Assembly: GCF_001269655.1 (NCBI RefSeq)
Contig: NZ_LHVE01000013.1
Location: 273,666 to 337,665, forward strand
Source of the DNA: Pseudomonas thivervalensis
Lineage (GTDB): Bacteria > Pseudomonadota > Gammaproteobacteria > Pseudomonadales > Pseudomonadaceae
Length of the DNA stretch: 64,000 nt
Direction of reading: 5' to 3'
In this document: piece by piece, positions 24,226 through 34,013 of the stretch
Layout: the number at the start of each line of letters is the position of its first letter
Numbering within the stretch: the stretch's first letter is position 1
The notes under the pieces: generated by a model
The model's database searches: none
What the model was told of the DNA's origin: nothing
What the model saw: only the letters and a program-made list of their open reading frames with translations
Position numbers and translations under genes: made by a program

Positions 24226-24250
24226 GCCTCACCCCTTGGGTGAGGCTTTT
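24226..24250 (+). terminator. Rho-independent terminator after permease
   Basis: GCCTCACCC (24226-24234) pairs with GGGTGAGGC (24238-24246), followed by TTTT. It lies 19 bases after the permease stop and shortly before the LysE ribosome site. Confidence 0.8.
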
Positions 24251-24269
24251 GTACATCAGGAGCAAAGCA

Positions 24270-24899
24270 ATGAATCTGGAAACCTGGCTGTTGTTCAGCG
24301 GCGCCGCCTTGGTGGTGATCCTCATCCCCGGCCCGTTGTCGTTGTTGATGATCGGCAATAGCCTGAACTACGGCCTGCGCCGCTCGTACCCGGCATTCCT
24401 GGGGGGCGTGATCGCATCGATCTGCCTGCTGAGTGCCTCGGCGCTGGGGCTCGGCGCATTGTTGATGGCCTCGGAGCAGTTGTTCAGCGCCCTGAAGATC
24501 GTCGGCGCCCTGTACCTGTTTTACCTGGCCTGGCAGAGCTGGCAGCAATCGCGCCAACCGTCCCAAGGCGCCGAAGTGCCCCAGGCCGCCGCCATCCCGC
24601 GCTTTCGCGCCCTCTTCGGCCGGGCGTTCGTGTTGGGTGCAAGCAACCCGAAAGACATCCTGTTCTTCGCCGCTTTCCTGCCGCAATTCTTGAGCGCCGA
24701 ACAAGCCTTCCTGCCACAACTGCTGATCATGATCGCCACCTGGACGGTACTCGACCTGCTGTGCAAGCTGGCCTACGGCCTCGGCGCCCACGGCGCCGCG
24801 CGGTATTTGCGTACGGGCAAAGGCCAGAGTTGGTTCAACCGCATCAGTGCCGGACTGTTTGGCGGCGCGGGCGCAGCGTCCTTACTGTCCAGCCACTGA
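24270..24899 (+). CDS. LysE-family amino-acid exporter
   Basis: A 209-aa membrane protein with the LysE/RhtB pattern: six hydrophobic helices, an N-terminal PGPLSLLMIGNSLNYG motif, and a mid-protein GASNPKDILFFAAFLPQF. The family exports amino acids or related compounds by proton antiport. The ATG has CAGGAG nine bases upstream. The substrate is unknown; the preceding terminator separates it from the purine permease. Confidence 0.88.
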   Translation: MNLETWLLFSGAALVVILIPGPLSLLMIGNSLNYGLRRSYPAFLGGVIASICLLSASALGLGALLMASEQLFSALKIVGALYLFYLAWQSWQQSRQPSQGAEVPQAAAIPRFRALFGRAFVLGASNPKDILFFAAFLPQFLSAEQAFLPQLLIMIATWTVLDLLCKLAYGLGAHGAARYLRTGKGQSWFNRISAGLFGGAGAASLLSSH

Positions 24900-25021
24900 G
24901 TACCGGTAGTGTTTTGACCCCAGGCGCTGGCAAAACGTCGCAACAACCCATCGATGTACACCCGTCAGAAAAATACCTTACATAGAAGGCCATTCATTAT
25001 CGTTGAACAAGGAAGTTCACA

Positions 25022-28000
25022 ATGGCCAAGGTTTTTTACCCAGGTTCCGATGAGCCTGAAGTCGTCATTACGGATATAGGCTTTCATGCCAATGATCATG
25101 CCGTCGAAACCCTCGACTTCAAGACGGGCAATGAAACGCTGATCGGACCGCAACACAAACAACGACTGTACCAACTCGACGTTGTCGATCAGTTGTATGG
25201 CCCGCTGCACATCGGTTCCGTGACGGTGACTCGCCAGGCCCTGGATGCACTGGGTGCAACGACCAATGGGCAGCCTCTGAACGGCGACAATACTTTTTTC
25301 CGCACCCCCAATCGATTTTTCCTCAATACGTTGCAGTTCAACCCGGTTGATATCGAAACACGGATAAAGCTGACCACCAACGGCAACGACTATCGCTTGC
25401 CAACCCTTCTGTTCGAAATCGCCAGTGAGCGCTCGTCCATCGCCCCTCCGTTGTTGAACAGCCCCCCTGAAACAGCCTCCGAGCCAGCCCGTTATCGGAG
25501 CGCCCTTGAAAAACTTTTAAACGCCGCCCAACAACTCAATACCGCCTCGCTTGCACAACGAACATTCAGTTGGGTGAACAAAGCCAAGAGCAACGTCCTT
25601 ATTCCAACGGGATTTGGACTTCAGGCCTTCGGTATCTACAGTGGCCTGCGTGGCTTGCAAGACGCCATCCGCAACAAGAACGCCTACCAGACCGTCTTCA
25701 ACGGAGCCAGCGTGACTGCCGAACTGGCCTCGATCGGTGTCGAGGCTGCGGTGAGCAGGCAAGCCATGCAAATGCTCAAGGCGGGCCAAAGCTCTCTAGG
25801 AAGTTTCGCCAAGACAACCTTTGCCTTACGGCTGGGGCGTGGCAGCGGCTTGATTGCCAGCGTGCTGACACTGCCCTTCGATATCGTCGCGGCCGTCGAC
25901 GCTTTCAAGGCGGCCGCCAAGACTACCGGCAAAGACGCCACCGATCATTACGTCAGTGCAGCCTTGAGCGTTACCAGCGCCACCATGTCCGTGATGATCG
26001 GTGCGGCGGCGCTGGCCGGGTTCAGCTCAGCCGGCCCCGTGGGCCTTGCCGCGGGCCTCATCCTGGCGGTGGGTTCGCAAATCTGGGGGGCGATTCGTGA
26101 AGTCGATGAAATCGATGACTACATCACGCTCACCGTGCATGAGCGCCTGCGCACCGGTTGGTTCGCCTTCTGGACGATCAGCCCCGATGACGATATCCAG
26201 GCGCGCTATACCGTCGCCAAGGCGACCGCTGAACATACGAAGCAACTTCGGGCCAACGCCTTGGCATTACTGCAAGGCACGTTGAAAGACAGCACCGAAG
26301 CCATCGTCAATGGAAAGTTCGGCGTCGAACTCGAACAGGTGACTTACAACACTTGGAATTGGTGGACCGGTGAACGCTACCAAGCGACCCGAGTGCGCCC
26401 CAGGGTCACCGGCAGCGACGATATCATCGATGCCCACGACGGGGTCACGGCCGAGACCCCCGGAGCCGTTCTTGGCACCTCGGCGGAACACAAAGGTATC
26501 CATTGGTATATCGGCGGTGGCAACGACACCATCGTGGGCGTCGAGAAAAAGCCGAACGTCTTCCATTACGGAGCAGGCATCAAAAAACTCACCGGCGGCG
26601 AAAAGGACGATGTTTTCATTTTCGAGGGTTCGAGGCAGGCCATCACCAGAAGCACGATAAATCGCTCACCCAACTGGCTATTCGGGGGCACGGGGAACGA
26701 TACCGTCATTTTGTCCGGCAACATCAGAAGCGAGCAGGAACAACGACTCGGTTATCACGTCGATCTGGAAGCCGGGCATTTATCTGTCATCACGCCGGCG
26801 AGTCAAAAGGCTCCGACCGGGCACTATCGCCATGCGGTTATGGAAAGTGTGGAGAATGTGGAGATCCTGGAGGGCGGCGCCAACGTCATCAAGGGCACGA
26901 CTGGCCCGAACATCATCAAGTCTCGTGGCAATGATTCAATCGAGGCCGGTGCCGGAGATGACCAGATTTTCCTTTTGGGTGGAAATAGCCGCGACGCGGA
27001 CGGTGGCCCTGGAGAGGATGTCTATGCCATCGCCCATAAACCTGGCCGTGTCTCCATCACCGAAGACGGCCGGGGCAACAGCGTCATCGCGCTGGATTGG
27101 AGGGCCGACCTGATTGACAGCTGGCGCGTTAAGGAAGGCCAACTGATCGTGACTTCCTGCTTTGATTCGGACGACTGGCAACGTCGCGAAGTTGTCATCA
27201 ACAACGTTTACCAAACTTCGGATCCGGGACTTTTACAAAACAACAAACTGACGTTCATGACAAAGGACGGCTACCACTTGGTACCCGACCTGCCGGATAT
27301 GATCGGACAGGGCCACTCGCTCGACATCGAGGCCGTCGTGGTACAACTGGGAACACCGCGAAACCCGAGCATCTTGCACGATCAGAAAGAGCACCAGGTT
27401 CCTCATGACAAAGATTCGAGCTACTTCCTGTCACGGCGGATCGAGTTCAGCACACTCGATATCAAGCAGAAAAGCGACTTCTGCACCACCTTGCACCTGG
27501 ATTATGCCCACTCCGAGCTGACGCGGATCGAGGCCCACTACAACGCCTATGTCAGTCAAGAGGGGGAAGCAAGCACCGCAAGGTATGGAGAATGCAGCCT
27601 GACGCTCTACTTCGGTGTTCGCCGGGTGCTGTTAAAGAACCTGGCCAGTTCAGATGAGCGTTATAGCGCGCGGGACCCTCGTACCGGGCGACGTGCCTTT
27701 TCCGTCGTGGGTCTGCATCACGTCATCATACTGATCATGAATGACGGCTCGTCGTATCGCCTCACCGTGCCCTCGCCCGACGAAGGCCAAATGCTGGATG
27801 AAAAATTCATCGGTAGAGACCCGGTGAAATGGAAAACCGTAGCACCACAGTCCATCAGTCTCACCAAAAAGAAATATGCCTTCCTACTCCCTCTGGACAA
27901 AAAACCCTACGCCATGGGCCGCCGGGCGACCTGTGCTCTGCTGACATCGCCTTCTGAACAGACGGGCGTAGAAGTCCTCATCGGCGAAGGCGCTACCTAT

Positions 28001-28741
28001 CTGGTCCACCTGAGCCAGGACATGACGCTACGTCTGTCGACACCGGGCGCACTGGCCAGCGCGAGCCCGCAGTTGCCCCATGCCTCCGTCTGGGAGCTCG
28101 ACGCCACGCACCTGGGCCAAGTCGAAATCAAACTCGACGCCAACCTGCTGCAGGTTGGAAGAACGGTTATCCATCTTCCCGTGTATGAAGCTCAAGACCT
28201 TATCGACCCGATACGTGTCATCACTGCCCAAGGCATTGTTTACGCAGTCGACGTGCTATTTGAGCGGGTTTATGTCGAAGCGCTGGATGGCCGTTACTTT
28301 ACGCCCCCTGTCGACCCCTTCGCCCCATGGCCCAGCGAACTGTCCGGCCTCACATCCAAGAAACTCAAGGTTATGAACGTTGCCCTCAAGGATGGGTCTG
28401 CGGGCGCCTTGAGTTATCACCTGGGAACACGCCAATGGACCCTGGAGACCGACAAAGCCCGGCCCATCGTTGCCCAGGACCTGAAAAAAACCAACCTTTG
28501 CGACCACCATCTCAGCCTCTACCGGGACCTGGCGCGCGAAGGCCTCAGCCAAATCCCGCCCACCGACGACGGCGCACTTCGCTTGCTGCGGGAAAAGTGC
28601 GTGGCACTGGCGGAACGCCTCACGCCGGGCAACTCGAAGTCCTTGGTGCAAACCCTGACGTTTAGCCTGGCCTTCGGAATGAGCGCGCCTCAATTAAGCG
28701 GGCTTCTTTCATTGCATGGGCTCTTACCCGCCTATTTATAA
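25022..28741 (+). CDS. Large RTX-like protein with hydrophobic segment; putative toxin
   Basis: A 1239-aa protein without a signal peptide. Residues about 195-370 are rich in hydrophobic, helix-prone stretches (VSAALSVTSATMSVMIGAAALAG), as in pore-forming parts of RTX toxins. Between about 455 and 650 lie degenerate glycine/aspartate repeats (IGGGNDTIV, TGGEKDDVF, FGGTGNDTV, EAGAGDDQI) of the calcium-binding RTX type. The C-terminal 500 residues are beta-rich and unassigned. It starts with AAGGAAG upstream. No type I secretion or acyltransferase genes adjoin it. I infer a secreted or injected toxin/adhesin, not a proven function. Confidence 0.65.
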   Translation: MAKVFYPGSDEPEVVITDIGFHANDHAVETLDFKTGNETLIGPQHKQRLYQLDVVDQLYGPLHIGSVTVTRQALDALGATTNGQPLNGDNTFFRTPNRFFLNTLQFNPVDIETRIKLTTNGNDYRLPTLLFEIASERSSIAPPLLNSPPETASEPARYRSALEKLLNAAQQLNTASLAQRTFSWVNKAKSNVLIPTGFGLQAFGIYSGLRGLQDAIRNKNAYQTVFNGASVTAELASIGVEAAVSRQAMQMLKAGQSSLGSFAKTTFALRLGRGSGLIASVLTLPFDIVAAVDAFKAAAKTTGKDATDHYVSAALSVTSATMSVMIGAAALAGFSSAGPVGLAAGLILAVGSQIWGAIREVDEIDDYITLTVHERLRTGWFAFWTISPDDDIQARYTVAKATAEHTKQLRANALALLQGTLKDSTEAIVNGKFGVELEQVTYNTWNWWTGERYQATRVRPRVTGSDDIIDAHDGVTAETPGAVLGTSAEHKGIHWYIGGGNDTIVGVEKKPNVFHYGAGIKKLTGGEKDDVFIFEGSRQAITRSTINRSPNWLFGGTGNDTVILSGNIRSEQEQRLGYHVDLEAGHLSVITPASQKAPTGHYRHAVMESVENVEILEGGANVIKGTTGPNIIKSRGNDSIEAGAGDDQIFLLGGNSRDADGGPGEDVYAIAHKPGRVSITEDGRGNSVIALDWRADLIDSWRVKEGQLIVTSCFDSDDWQRREVVINNVYQTSDPGLLQNNKLTFMTKDGYHLVPDLPDMIGQGHSLDIEAVVVQLGTPRNPSILHDQKEHQVPHDKDSSYFLSRRIEFSTLDIKQKSDFCTTLHLDYAHSELTRIEAHYNAYVSQEGEASTARYGECSLTLYFGVRRVLLKNLASSDERYSARDPRTGRRAFSVVGLHHVIILIMNDGSSYRLTVPSPDEGQMLDEKFIGRDPVKWKTVAPQSISLTKKKYAFLLPLDKKPYAMGRRATCALLTSPSEQTGVEVLIGEGATYLVHLSQDMTLRLSTPGALASASPQLPHASVWELDATHLGQVEIKLDANLLQVGRTVIHLPVYEAQDLIDPIRVITAQGIVYAVDVLFERVYVEALDGRYFTPPVDPFAPWPSELSGLTSKKLKVMNVALKDGSAGALSYHLGTRQWTLETDKARPIVAQDLKKTNLCDHHLSLYRDLAREGLSQIPPTDDGALRLLREKCVALAERLTPGNSKSLVQTLTFSLAFGMSAPQLSGLLSLHGLLPAYL

Positions 28742-28897
28742 CAACCCCTATACATATGTAGTGCACAGGCTTGAGGCGTTTCCAGGAGCATCTCAAGCCA
28801 GTGACCTGTCGATGTGTCGAACGCAAGGCAGGGCATGCTTCACGACGAATGAATGACTCATTCATCACTCTTCAACCCTGAAGGAACAGGAATCCCA

Positions 28898-30484
28898 ATG
28901 AGCCCAAGACGAAACACCCGCCCCACGCTTCCAGCTTCGTCCCCCGACACGCCCCATTCCAGTCGCGATACGTCACCGGAAACAGTGCCTGGAAGCCCCA
29001 CCCGAGGAGAGGGAGGCGACCCGGCCCCCGTCACGCCGCCCGGACGACAACCTGACACCGCTGAACCCCTGTCCCCCACCATACAGCTAGCCGAAATCAC
29101 CTCACAGACACCCGTCCACGAGTCAACCACGGTGGTGCCGCTGGACCACTATCATCTTTCACCCGAACTGATTCCCATGCTATCGGCGCCCGACGCAACC
29201 TCGGGCATCCGCACATTCAGGACACGCACCTATGTGGACCTGGCGGAAGGCGGCACGGTGCTGTTGGGGCACGATGCCGAGCAGAATTACCGTGCCCGAC
29301 TAAGCACCGAGCTCATCGCCTCCGGACCACGCCTCGAACGAGTGGAAGACAGCCTGCTGTGGCGTCTTGCGCACCGCGCCGAGACGGATGCGGCTGACGC
29401 CACCTCCTCGATTACTCGCCGTAGGCCAGCGGAAGACGAGCCCTCGGAAGTCGTTGAACCCAAGCGTCAGCACACGATATCCCCACCCAGCGAACCCGCC
29501 GTGGAAAGCCCACCCGCCTTCGGCAAAAACTGGGGCGTCGAGCCAAGGCTCACGGTGCCCGATTTCATTACCGTGGACGGTGTCCACTACAAGGTGGTAA
29601 CCCGCACCGACGCCCGCGAATATCCGATCGCCTATATCCAGCAGCCCAGTCATTCACGGTATGACTTTGATGTATTGGAAGCGACCCTCAGGCATACGCC
29701 AGACGAGCAGCCCCGAAGCGTGATACGCATGCCTCCCGACAATCACTGGCAAATCGATGCAAGGCTGCCCTTTGACAAACCCTTGACGGGTTACGTCAGG
29801 GAGGCCTTCCCTGAAGTCAGCACGGCCACCCTGGAAAACATCGCGAGAAAGCAATTCACACTCACCAACAGCTCGTCGTTCGCCGACGCGGCAGGATTGA
29901 CCGCGCTCCGACAGATTTTCAGCAGTTGGAAAAACGGCACCCCCTCCCCGCATCCGGAATGGAGCGATCCGCTACTGATGCTGCCGGTGCTTCGCGCCGC
30001 GTCAGGAAGCTCCAGCACTTCCCGTTCGCTCGATCTGCCGAATCCAACGTCAAGAATGTCGTTGGATCGGCTGGATTTCGATCCCCAACGATTTGCACAG
30101 CAGTGGGATTATTTCGTCACGACTTACTCTCCGATGGACCTCAAACGCTTTATGGCCAACCTCCTGACCCGCAACGGCTATGGGGTTTTTGAGCCCAATT
30201 CCTTGAACAGTTTCCCGGCATTGGTATTTCGGCGCACAGGGCATGACTATGTCTTTTTCATGAGCCTGCACCGCACCCGGATCCCGAAAATTTCCCTGCC
30301 GGCGCATACACATCCAAACACCACTGGCATCAGCCTGGAAACCCAGGTCGGCGAACATGCCGCGAACGCTGTCAGGGAGGCCCACCAGAACAACAAGCTC
30401 ATCTGGCTCAAGGGCGGTTCGCAAATCCGACCAAACTATCCGGACACCGTCTTCATCGTTCGGGATGACGACGCCAGGCTGTAA
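28898..30484 (+). CDS. Proline-rich protein of unknown function, possible effector
   Basis: A 528-aa protein read from ATG 28898 (MSPRRNTRPTLPASS), with GGAAT upstream; an in-frame ATG at 28853 is possible. The first 75 residues are Pro/Ser/Thr-rich and disordered-looking, as in type III or type VI effector leaders. A basic KRQH patch follows a charged linker near 195. The C-terminal part (about 385-528) is globular (FMANLLTRNGYGVFEP, HDYVFFMSLHRTR). I do not recognise a catalytic domain. It lies 156 bases after the RTX-like gene on the same strand, so the two may form a unit. Confidence 0.55.
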   Translation: MSPRRNTRPTLPASSPDTPHSSRDTSPETVPGSPTRGEGGDPAPVTPPGRQPDTAEPLSPTIQLAEITSQTPVHESTTVVPLDHYHLSPELIPMLSAPDATSGIRTFRTRTYVDLAEGGTVLLGHDAEQNYRARLSTELIASGPRLERVEDSLLWRLAHRAETDAADATSSITRRRPAEDEPSEVVEPKRQHTISPPSEPAVESPPAFGKNWGVEPRLTVPDFITVDGVHYKVVTRTDAREYPIAYIQQPSHSRYDFDVLEATLRHTPDEQPRSVIRMPPDNHWQIDARLPFDKPLTGYVREAFPEVSTATLENIARKQFTLTNSSSFADAAGLTALRQIFSSWKNGTPSPHPEWSDPLLMLPVLRAASGSSSTSRSLDLPNPTSRMSLDRLDFDPQRFAQQWDYFVTTYSPMDLKRFMANLLTRNGYGVFEPNSLNSFPALVFRRTGHDYVFFMSLHRTRIPKISLPAHTHPNTTGISLETQVGEHAANAVREAHQNNKLIWLKGGSQIRPNYPDTVFIVRDDDARL

Positions 30485-30494
30485 GTTCGCAGGC

Positions 30495-30521
30495 AAAAAA
30501 AAGCCCGCAGTGTGAGCGGGC
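30495..30521 (-). terminator. Rho-independent terminator after uraH
   Basis: On the minus strand GCCCGC/GCGGGC (30503-30521) precedes an eight-T run. It closes uraH transcription and also separates it from the converging effector-like gene. Confidence 0.8.
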
Positions 30522-30578
30522 GAAAACCAAAGAAGCGTCATGCGCAGTCGCTTCCAGGAGAGGCAGCTGCTTGGGGGA

Positions 30579-30932
30579 TCAGCTGCCTCGATAGGTGGAA
30601 TAGGCGTAGGGCGAAATCAGCAGGGGCACATGGTAGTGATCCTGCTCGGCCGAAATACCGAAGCGCAGCACCACCACATCCAGGAATGCCGGATCGGGCA
30701 GTTGAACGCCACGGGCACGGTAGTAATCGCCGGCGTGGAACTGCAATTGATAGACGCCCGAACGGTAGTCATCCCCTTGCAACAGCGGCGCGTCGCAGCG
30801 GCCGTCGCTGTTGGTCAACGCACTGGCGACCCGCTGCAGTTGCGAACCTTCCACGCGGTACAGTTCGATCTTGATCGAGCTGCCGGGGCAGCCGTGTGCG
30901 GCATCCAAAACGTGAGTAGTCAAACGTCCCAT
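30579..30932 (-). CDS. uraH: 5-hydroxyisourate hydrolase
   Basis: A 117-aa transthyretin-like protein. It carries both family signatures: N-terminal LTTHVLDAAHG and C-terminal YRGS. It hydrolyses 5-hydroxyisourate, the product of urate oxidation, to OHCU. The ATG at 30932 is preferred over the longer frame because the signature starts immediately. It is transcribed away from puuE, and the shared 413-base region carries TTGTA(T/C)ACAA palindromes. Confidence 0.95.
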   Translation of the reverse strand: MGRLTTHVLDAAHGCPGSSIKIELYRVEGSQLQRVASALTNSDGRCDAPLLQGDDYRSGVYQLQFHAGDYYRARGVQLPDPAFLDVVVLRFGISAEQDHYHVPLLISPYAYSTYRGS

Positions 30933-31345
30933 TGCTTGTGCGCGCCTCGCTGTTGTGCAGTCCGGCCCGACGCCTCCTGAATCAGTTGAAAGACAGGCCG
31001 CACCGTTTCGGAGCACGAAACGTCACGACGATGAACGAATTAAGACACTTTAAAAGAAAATTGTACACAATAAAAAACAGATATTTTGCCCATGGGCCGT
31101 GGAGCGGTACGCCAGCCCCAGGTCAAAGCCAAACCAATGAATACAAGATCCTGCCGACGATTGATTGACCAAGCGGGCAGGTTTCTTGCAGTGTAGACAA
31201 CGCCAGGGGCACGGTGAAAAATGCAAAAATACAGGCTTACAAATCGCGCATAAAGTTGTATACAATCACTCCATCGTCGTGACGCCAGCCTGAAACTCAT
31301 CGCCAGGGCGCCACCTACATGGTTCGAACAAGAAGGAAAACTGCA
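30933..31345. promoter_or_regulatory. Divergent uraH/puuE control region with two TTGTA(T/C)ACAA sites
   Basis: No gene is evident. TTGTACACAA lies at 31061-31070 and TTGTATACAA at 31256-31265, the second about 80 bases before the puuE start. The same core lies upstream of the NCS2 permease. The region is otherwise AT-rich without strong terminators, as expected for two divergent promoters under one regulator. Confidence 0.6.
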
Positions 31346-32272
31346 GTGAGCGCTGACTACCCACGCGACCTGATCGGTTACGGCAGTAACCCTCCCCACC
31401 CCCATTGGCCGGGCAATGCCCGCATCGCCCTGTCCTTCGTGCTCAATTACGAGGAAGGCGGCGAGCGCAACGTCCTGCATGGCGACAAGGAATCCGAATC
31501 GTTCCTCTCGGAGATGGTCGCGGCGCAACCGCTGCAGGGCGAGCGCAACATGAGCATGGAGTCGCTGTACGAGTATGGCAGCCGTGCCGGTGTCTGGCGG
31601 GTCCTCAAGCTGTTCAAGGAATTCGATATACCGCTGACCATTTTCGCCGTGGCCATGGCCGCCCAGCGCCATCCGGACGTGATCCGTGCCATGGTCGCCG
31701 CCGGTCACGAAATCTGCAGCCACGGCTATCGCTGGATTGACTATCAGTACATGGATGAGGCCCAGGAACGCGAGCACATGCTCGAAGCGATCCGCATCCT
31801 CACCGAAATCGCTGGCGAACGTCCGCTGGGCTGGTACACCGGCCGCACCGGCCCCAACACCCGTCGGCTGGTAATGGAAGAAGGCGGTTTCCTCTATGAC
31901 AGCGACACCTACGACGACGACCTGCCCTACTGGGAACCGAATACCCCCAACGGCAAGCCGCACCTGGTGATCCCCTACACGCTCGACACCAACGACATGC
32001 GCTTCACCCAAGTGCAGGGTTTCAACAAGGGCGACGATTTCTTCCAATACCTCAAGGACGCTTTCGACGTGTTGTACGCCGAAGGGGCCGAGGCACCGAA
32101 GATGCTATCCATCGGCCTACATTGCCGGCTGATCGGCCGCCCTGCGCGCCTGGCTTCCCTCAAGCGGTTTCTCGAATACGTCAAAGGCCATGAACACGTC
32201 TGGTTCAGCCGTCGTGTCGACATCGCCCGCCACTGGCAGCAGACCCATCCGTATCAGGGAGCGTCCAAATGA
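31346..32272 (+). CDS. puuE: Allantoinase PuuE (polysaccharide-deacetylase fold)
   Basis: A 308-aa metal-independent allantoinase. MSADYPRDLIGYGSNPPHP and GNARIALSFVLNYEEGGERN are characteristic N-terminal segments, followed by SMESLYEYGSRAGVWR and EICSHGYRWIDYQ. It opens allantoin to allantoate. The GTG at 31346 has AAGGA nine bases upstream and matches the usual family start, so the ATG 27 bases earlier is unlikely. It overlaps uraD by four bases. Confidence 0.95.
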   Translation: MSADYPRDLIGYGSNPPHPHWPGNARIALSFVLNYEEGGERNVLHGDKESESFLSEMVAAQPLQGERNMSMESLYEYGSRAGVWRVLKLFKEFDIPLTIFAVAMAAQRHPDVIRAMVAAGHEICSHGYRWIDYQYMDEAQEREHMLEAIRILTEIAGERPLGWYTGRTGPNTRRLVMEEGGFLYDSDTYDDDLPYWEPNTPNGKPHLVIPYTLDTNDMRFTQVQGFNKGDDFFQYLKDAFDVLYAEGAEAPKMLSIGLHCRLIGRPARLASLKRFLEYVKGHEHVWFSRRVDIARHWQQTHPYQGASK

Positions 32273-32784
32273 CCGCTTTCCAGACCCTCAAGCCTTCCAC
32301 CTTGAGCCGCGAAGCGTTCGTCAAAGCCTTCGCTGACATTTACGAACATTCGCCGTGGGTCGCCGAGAAGGCCTTTGACCTGGGCCAGGATCCCTCGATC
32401 GACGAGATCGAAACCCTGCACCAGCGCATGAGCGATATCCTGTTGAGCGCCGATCACGCCAGCCAACTGGCGCTGATCAACGCTCACCCGGACCTGGCCG
32501 GCAAAGCCGCCGTCCAGGGCCAACTGACCGAAGCCAGCACGAACGAACAGGCCGGCGCCGGTATTCACCAATGCACGGCCGAAGAGTTCCAGCGCTTCAC
32601 CGAGCTGAACGACGCCTACAAGGCCAAGTTCAAGTTTCCCTTCATCATGGCGGTAAAAGGCAGCAACCGGCACCAGATCCTCGCGGCGTTCGAGACGCGC
32701 ATCCATCACTCGGCAGACGCCGAATTCAAATGCGCGCTGGCAGAGATCAACAAAATCGCGTTGTTCCGATTACTGACCCTTTAG
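32269..32784 (+). CDS. uraD: OHCU decarboxylase
   Basis: A 171-aa protein that decarboxylates 2-oxo-4-hydroxy-4-carboxy-5-ureidoimidazoline to (S)-allantoin. Recognisable segments are FVKAFADIYEHSPWVAEKA, LINAHPDLAGKAAV with the catalytic His, and FKFPFIMAVKGSNRHQIL. It is coupled to puuE by ATGA and forms the step between UraH and PuuE. Confidence 0.94.
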   Translation: MTAFQTLKPSTLSREAFVKAFADIYEHSPWVAEKAFDLGQDPSIDEIETLHQRMSDILLSADHASQLALINAHPDLAGKAAVQGQLTEASTNEQAGAGIHQCTAEEFQRFTELNDAYKAKFKFPFIMAVKGSNRHQILAAFETRIHHSADAEFKCALAEINKIALFRLLTL

Positions 32785-32852
32785 CGAGCAGCCCTGCGAC
32801 CCGAGGCCCTGCAAGCATCCCCAGCCAACCTATTTAAAGGCAGACAAGAAGA

Positions 32853-33848
32853 ATGAAAGCTTACGCCGTACCTTTCGAGAAGTTCGTCAACCTGGCCGAC
32901 GCCCGCCTGGGCACCAAGATCATCTCGGTCACCGATGACTGGTTCGCCGACGCCAACCGCCTGTTCCAGCCGACCCCGGCCGTGTGGAAGGAGGGTGTAT
33001 TCGATGACAATGGCAAGTGGATGGACGGCTGGGAATCGCGGCGCAAGCGCTTCGAAGGCTACGACAGCGCGGTGATCCGCCTGGGTGTGGCAGGCTCGAT
33101 CAAGGGCGTGGACATCGACACCTCATTCTTCACCGGCAACTACCCACCGTCGGCCTCCCTGGAAGCCTGCTTCCTGACCGAGGGCGAACCGGACGAAAAC
33201 ACCCAGTGGACTGAAGTGCTGTCGGCCGTCGAGCTGCAAGGCAACAGCCACCACTACCACGAAATCAGCAACGACCAGGCCTTCAGCCACCTGCGTTTCA
33301 ACATCTATCCAGACGGTGGCGTGGCTCGCCTGCGGGTCTACGGCATTCCGCACCGCGACTGGTCGGCCGTGGGCGATAACGAACAGATCGACCTGGCCGC
33401 CGCCCTCAACGGTGGCCGCGCCCTGGCCTGCTCCGACGAGCACTTCGGCCGCATGAGCAACATCCTCAACCCGGGCCGTGGCGTGAACATGGGCGACGGC
33501 TGGGAAACCGCCCGTCGTCGTACCCCGGGCAATGACTGGGTCATCGTCGCCCTGGGCCATGCCGGCGAGGTCGAGAAAGTCATCGTCGACACCCTGCACT
33601 TCAAGGGCAACTACCCCGACAGCTGCTCGATCCAGGGCGCGTTCGTCAAGGGCGGCACCGACAGCCAGATCGAAACCCAGTCGCTGTTCTGGCGCGAGCT
33701 GCTGCCGAGCCAGAAGCTGGAAATGCACGCCGAACACACCTTCGCCGAGCAGATCAAGGCCCTGGGACCGATCACCCATATCCGCCTGAACGTGTTCCCG
33801 GACGGTGGCGTGAGTCGCCTGCGGGTGCTGGGCAAGGTATCGAAATAA
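32853..33848 (+). CDS. alc: Allantoicase
   Basis: A 331-aa protein made of two related beta-jellyroll halves. Each has a DxxFxxxxRL start (TDDWFADANRLFQP, and SDEHFGRMSNILNP), a GWE(S/T)xRRR element (DGWESRRKR, DGWETARRR), a GNYP element (FTGNYPPS, FKGNYPDS) and a PDGGVxRLRV end. It hydrolyses allantoate to ureidoglycolate and urea. It follows uraD by 68 bases. Confidence 0.95.
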   Translation: MKAYAVPFEKFVNLADARLGTKIISVTDDWFADANRLFQPTPAVWKEGVFDDNGKWMDGWESRRKRFEGYDSAVIRLGVAGSIKGVDIDTSFFTGNYPPSASLEACFLTEGEPDENTQWTEVLSAVELQGNSHHYHEISNDQAFSHLRFNIYPDGGVARLRVYGIPHRDWSAVGDNEQIDLAAALNGGRALACSDEHFGRMSNILNPGRGVNMGDGWETARRRTPGNDWVIVALGHAGEVEKVIVDTLHFKGNYPDSCSIQGAFVKGGTDSQIETQSLFWRELLPSQKLEMHAEHTFAEQIKALGPITHIRLNVFPDGGVSRLRVLGKVSK

Positions 33849-33858
33849 ACGACGCACC

Positions 33859-33970
33859 TGTGGCGAGGGAGCTTGCTCCCGCTGGGTTGCGAAGCGACCC
33901 CTCTTTCAAAATGGGACTGCTGCGCCCGAGGCGTCGGACCGGTCCAACGGGAGCAAGCTCCCTCGCCACA
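33859..33970. repeat. REPIN, type b
   Basis: Arms GTGGCGAGGGAGCTTGCTCC near 33860 and the complementary GGGAGCAAGCTCCCTCGCCAC ending near 33969 enclose about 65 bases. This is a second pseudomonad REP family (GTGGCGAGGGAGCTTGCTCCC), inside the ureide operon. Confidence 0.88.
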
Positions 33971-34013
33971 AAAGCTGAACCAACAACACAGAATTTTGGA
34001 TAAGAAGACCAGC

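Noticed and set aside
33873..34013. Longer N-terminus for ureidoglycolate lyase
   Set aside because: The extra 47 codons run through a REPIN arm and do not resemble the family N-terminus, which starts at 34014.
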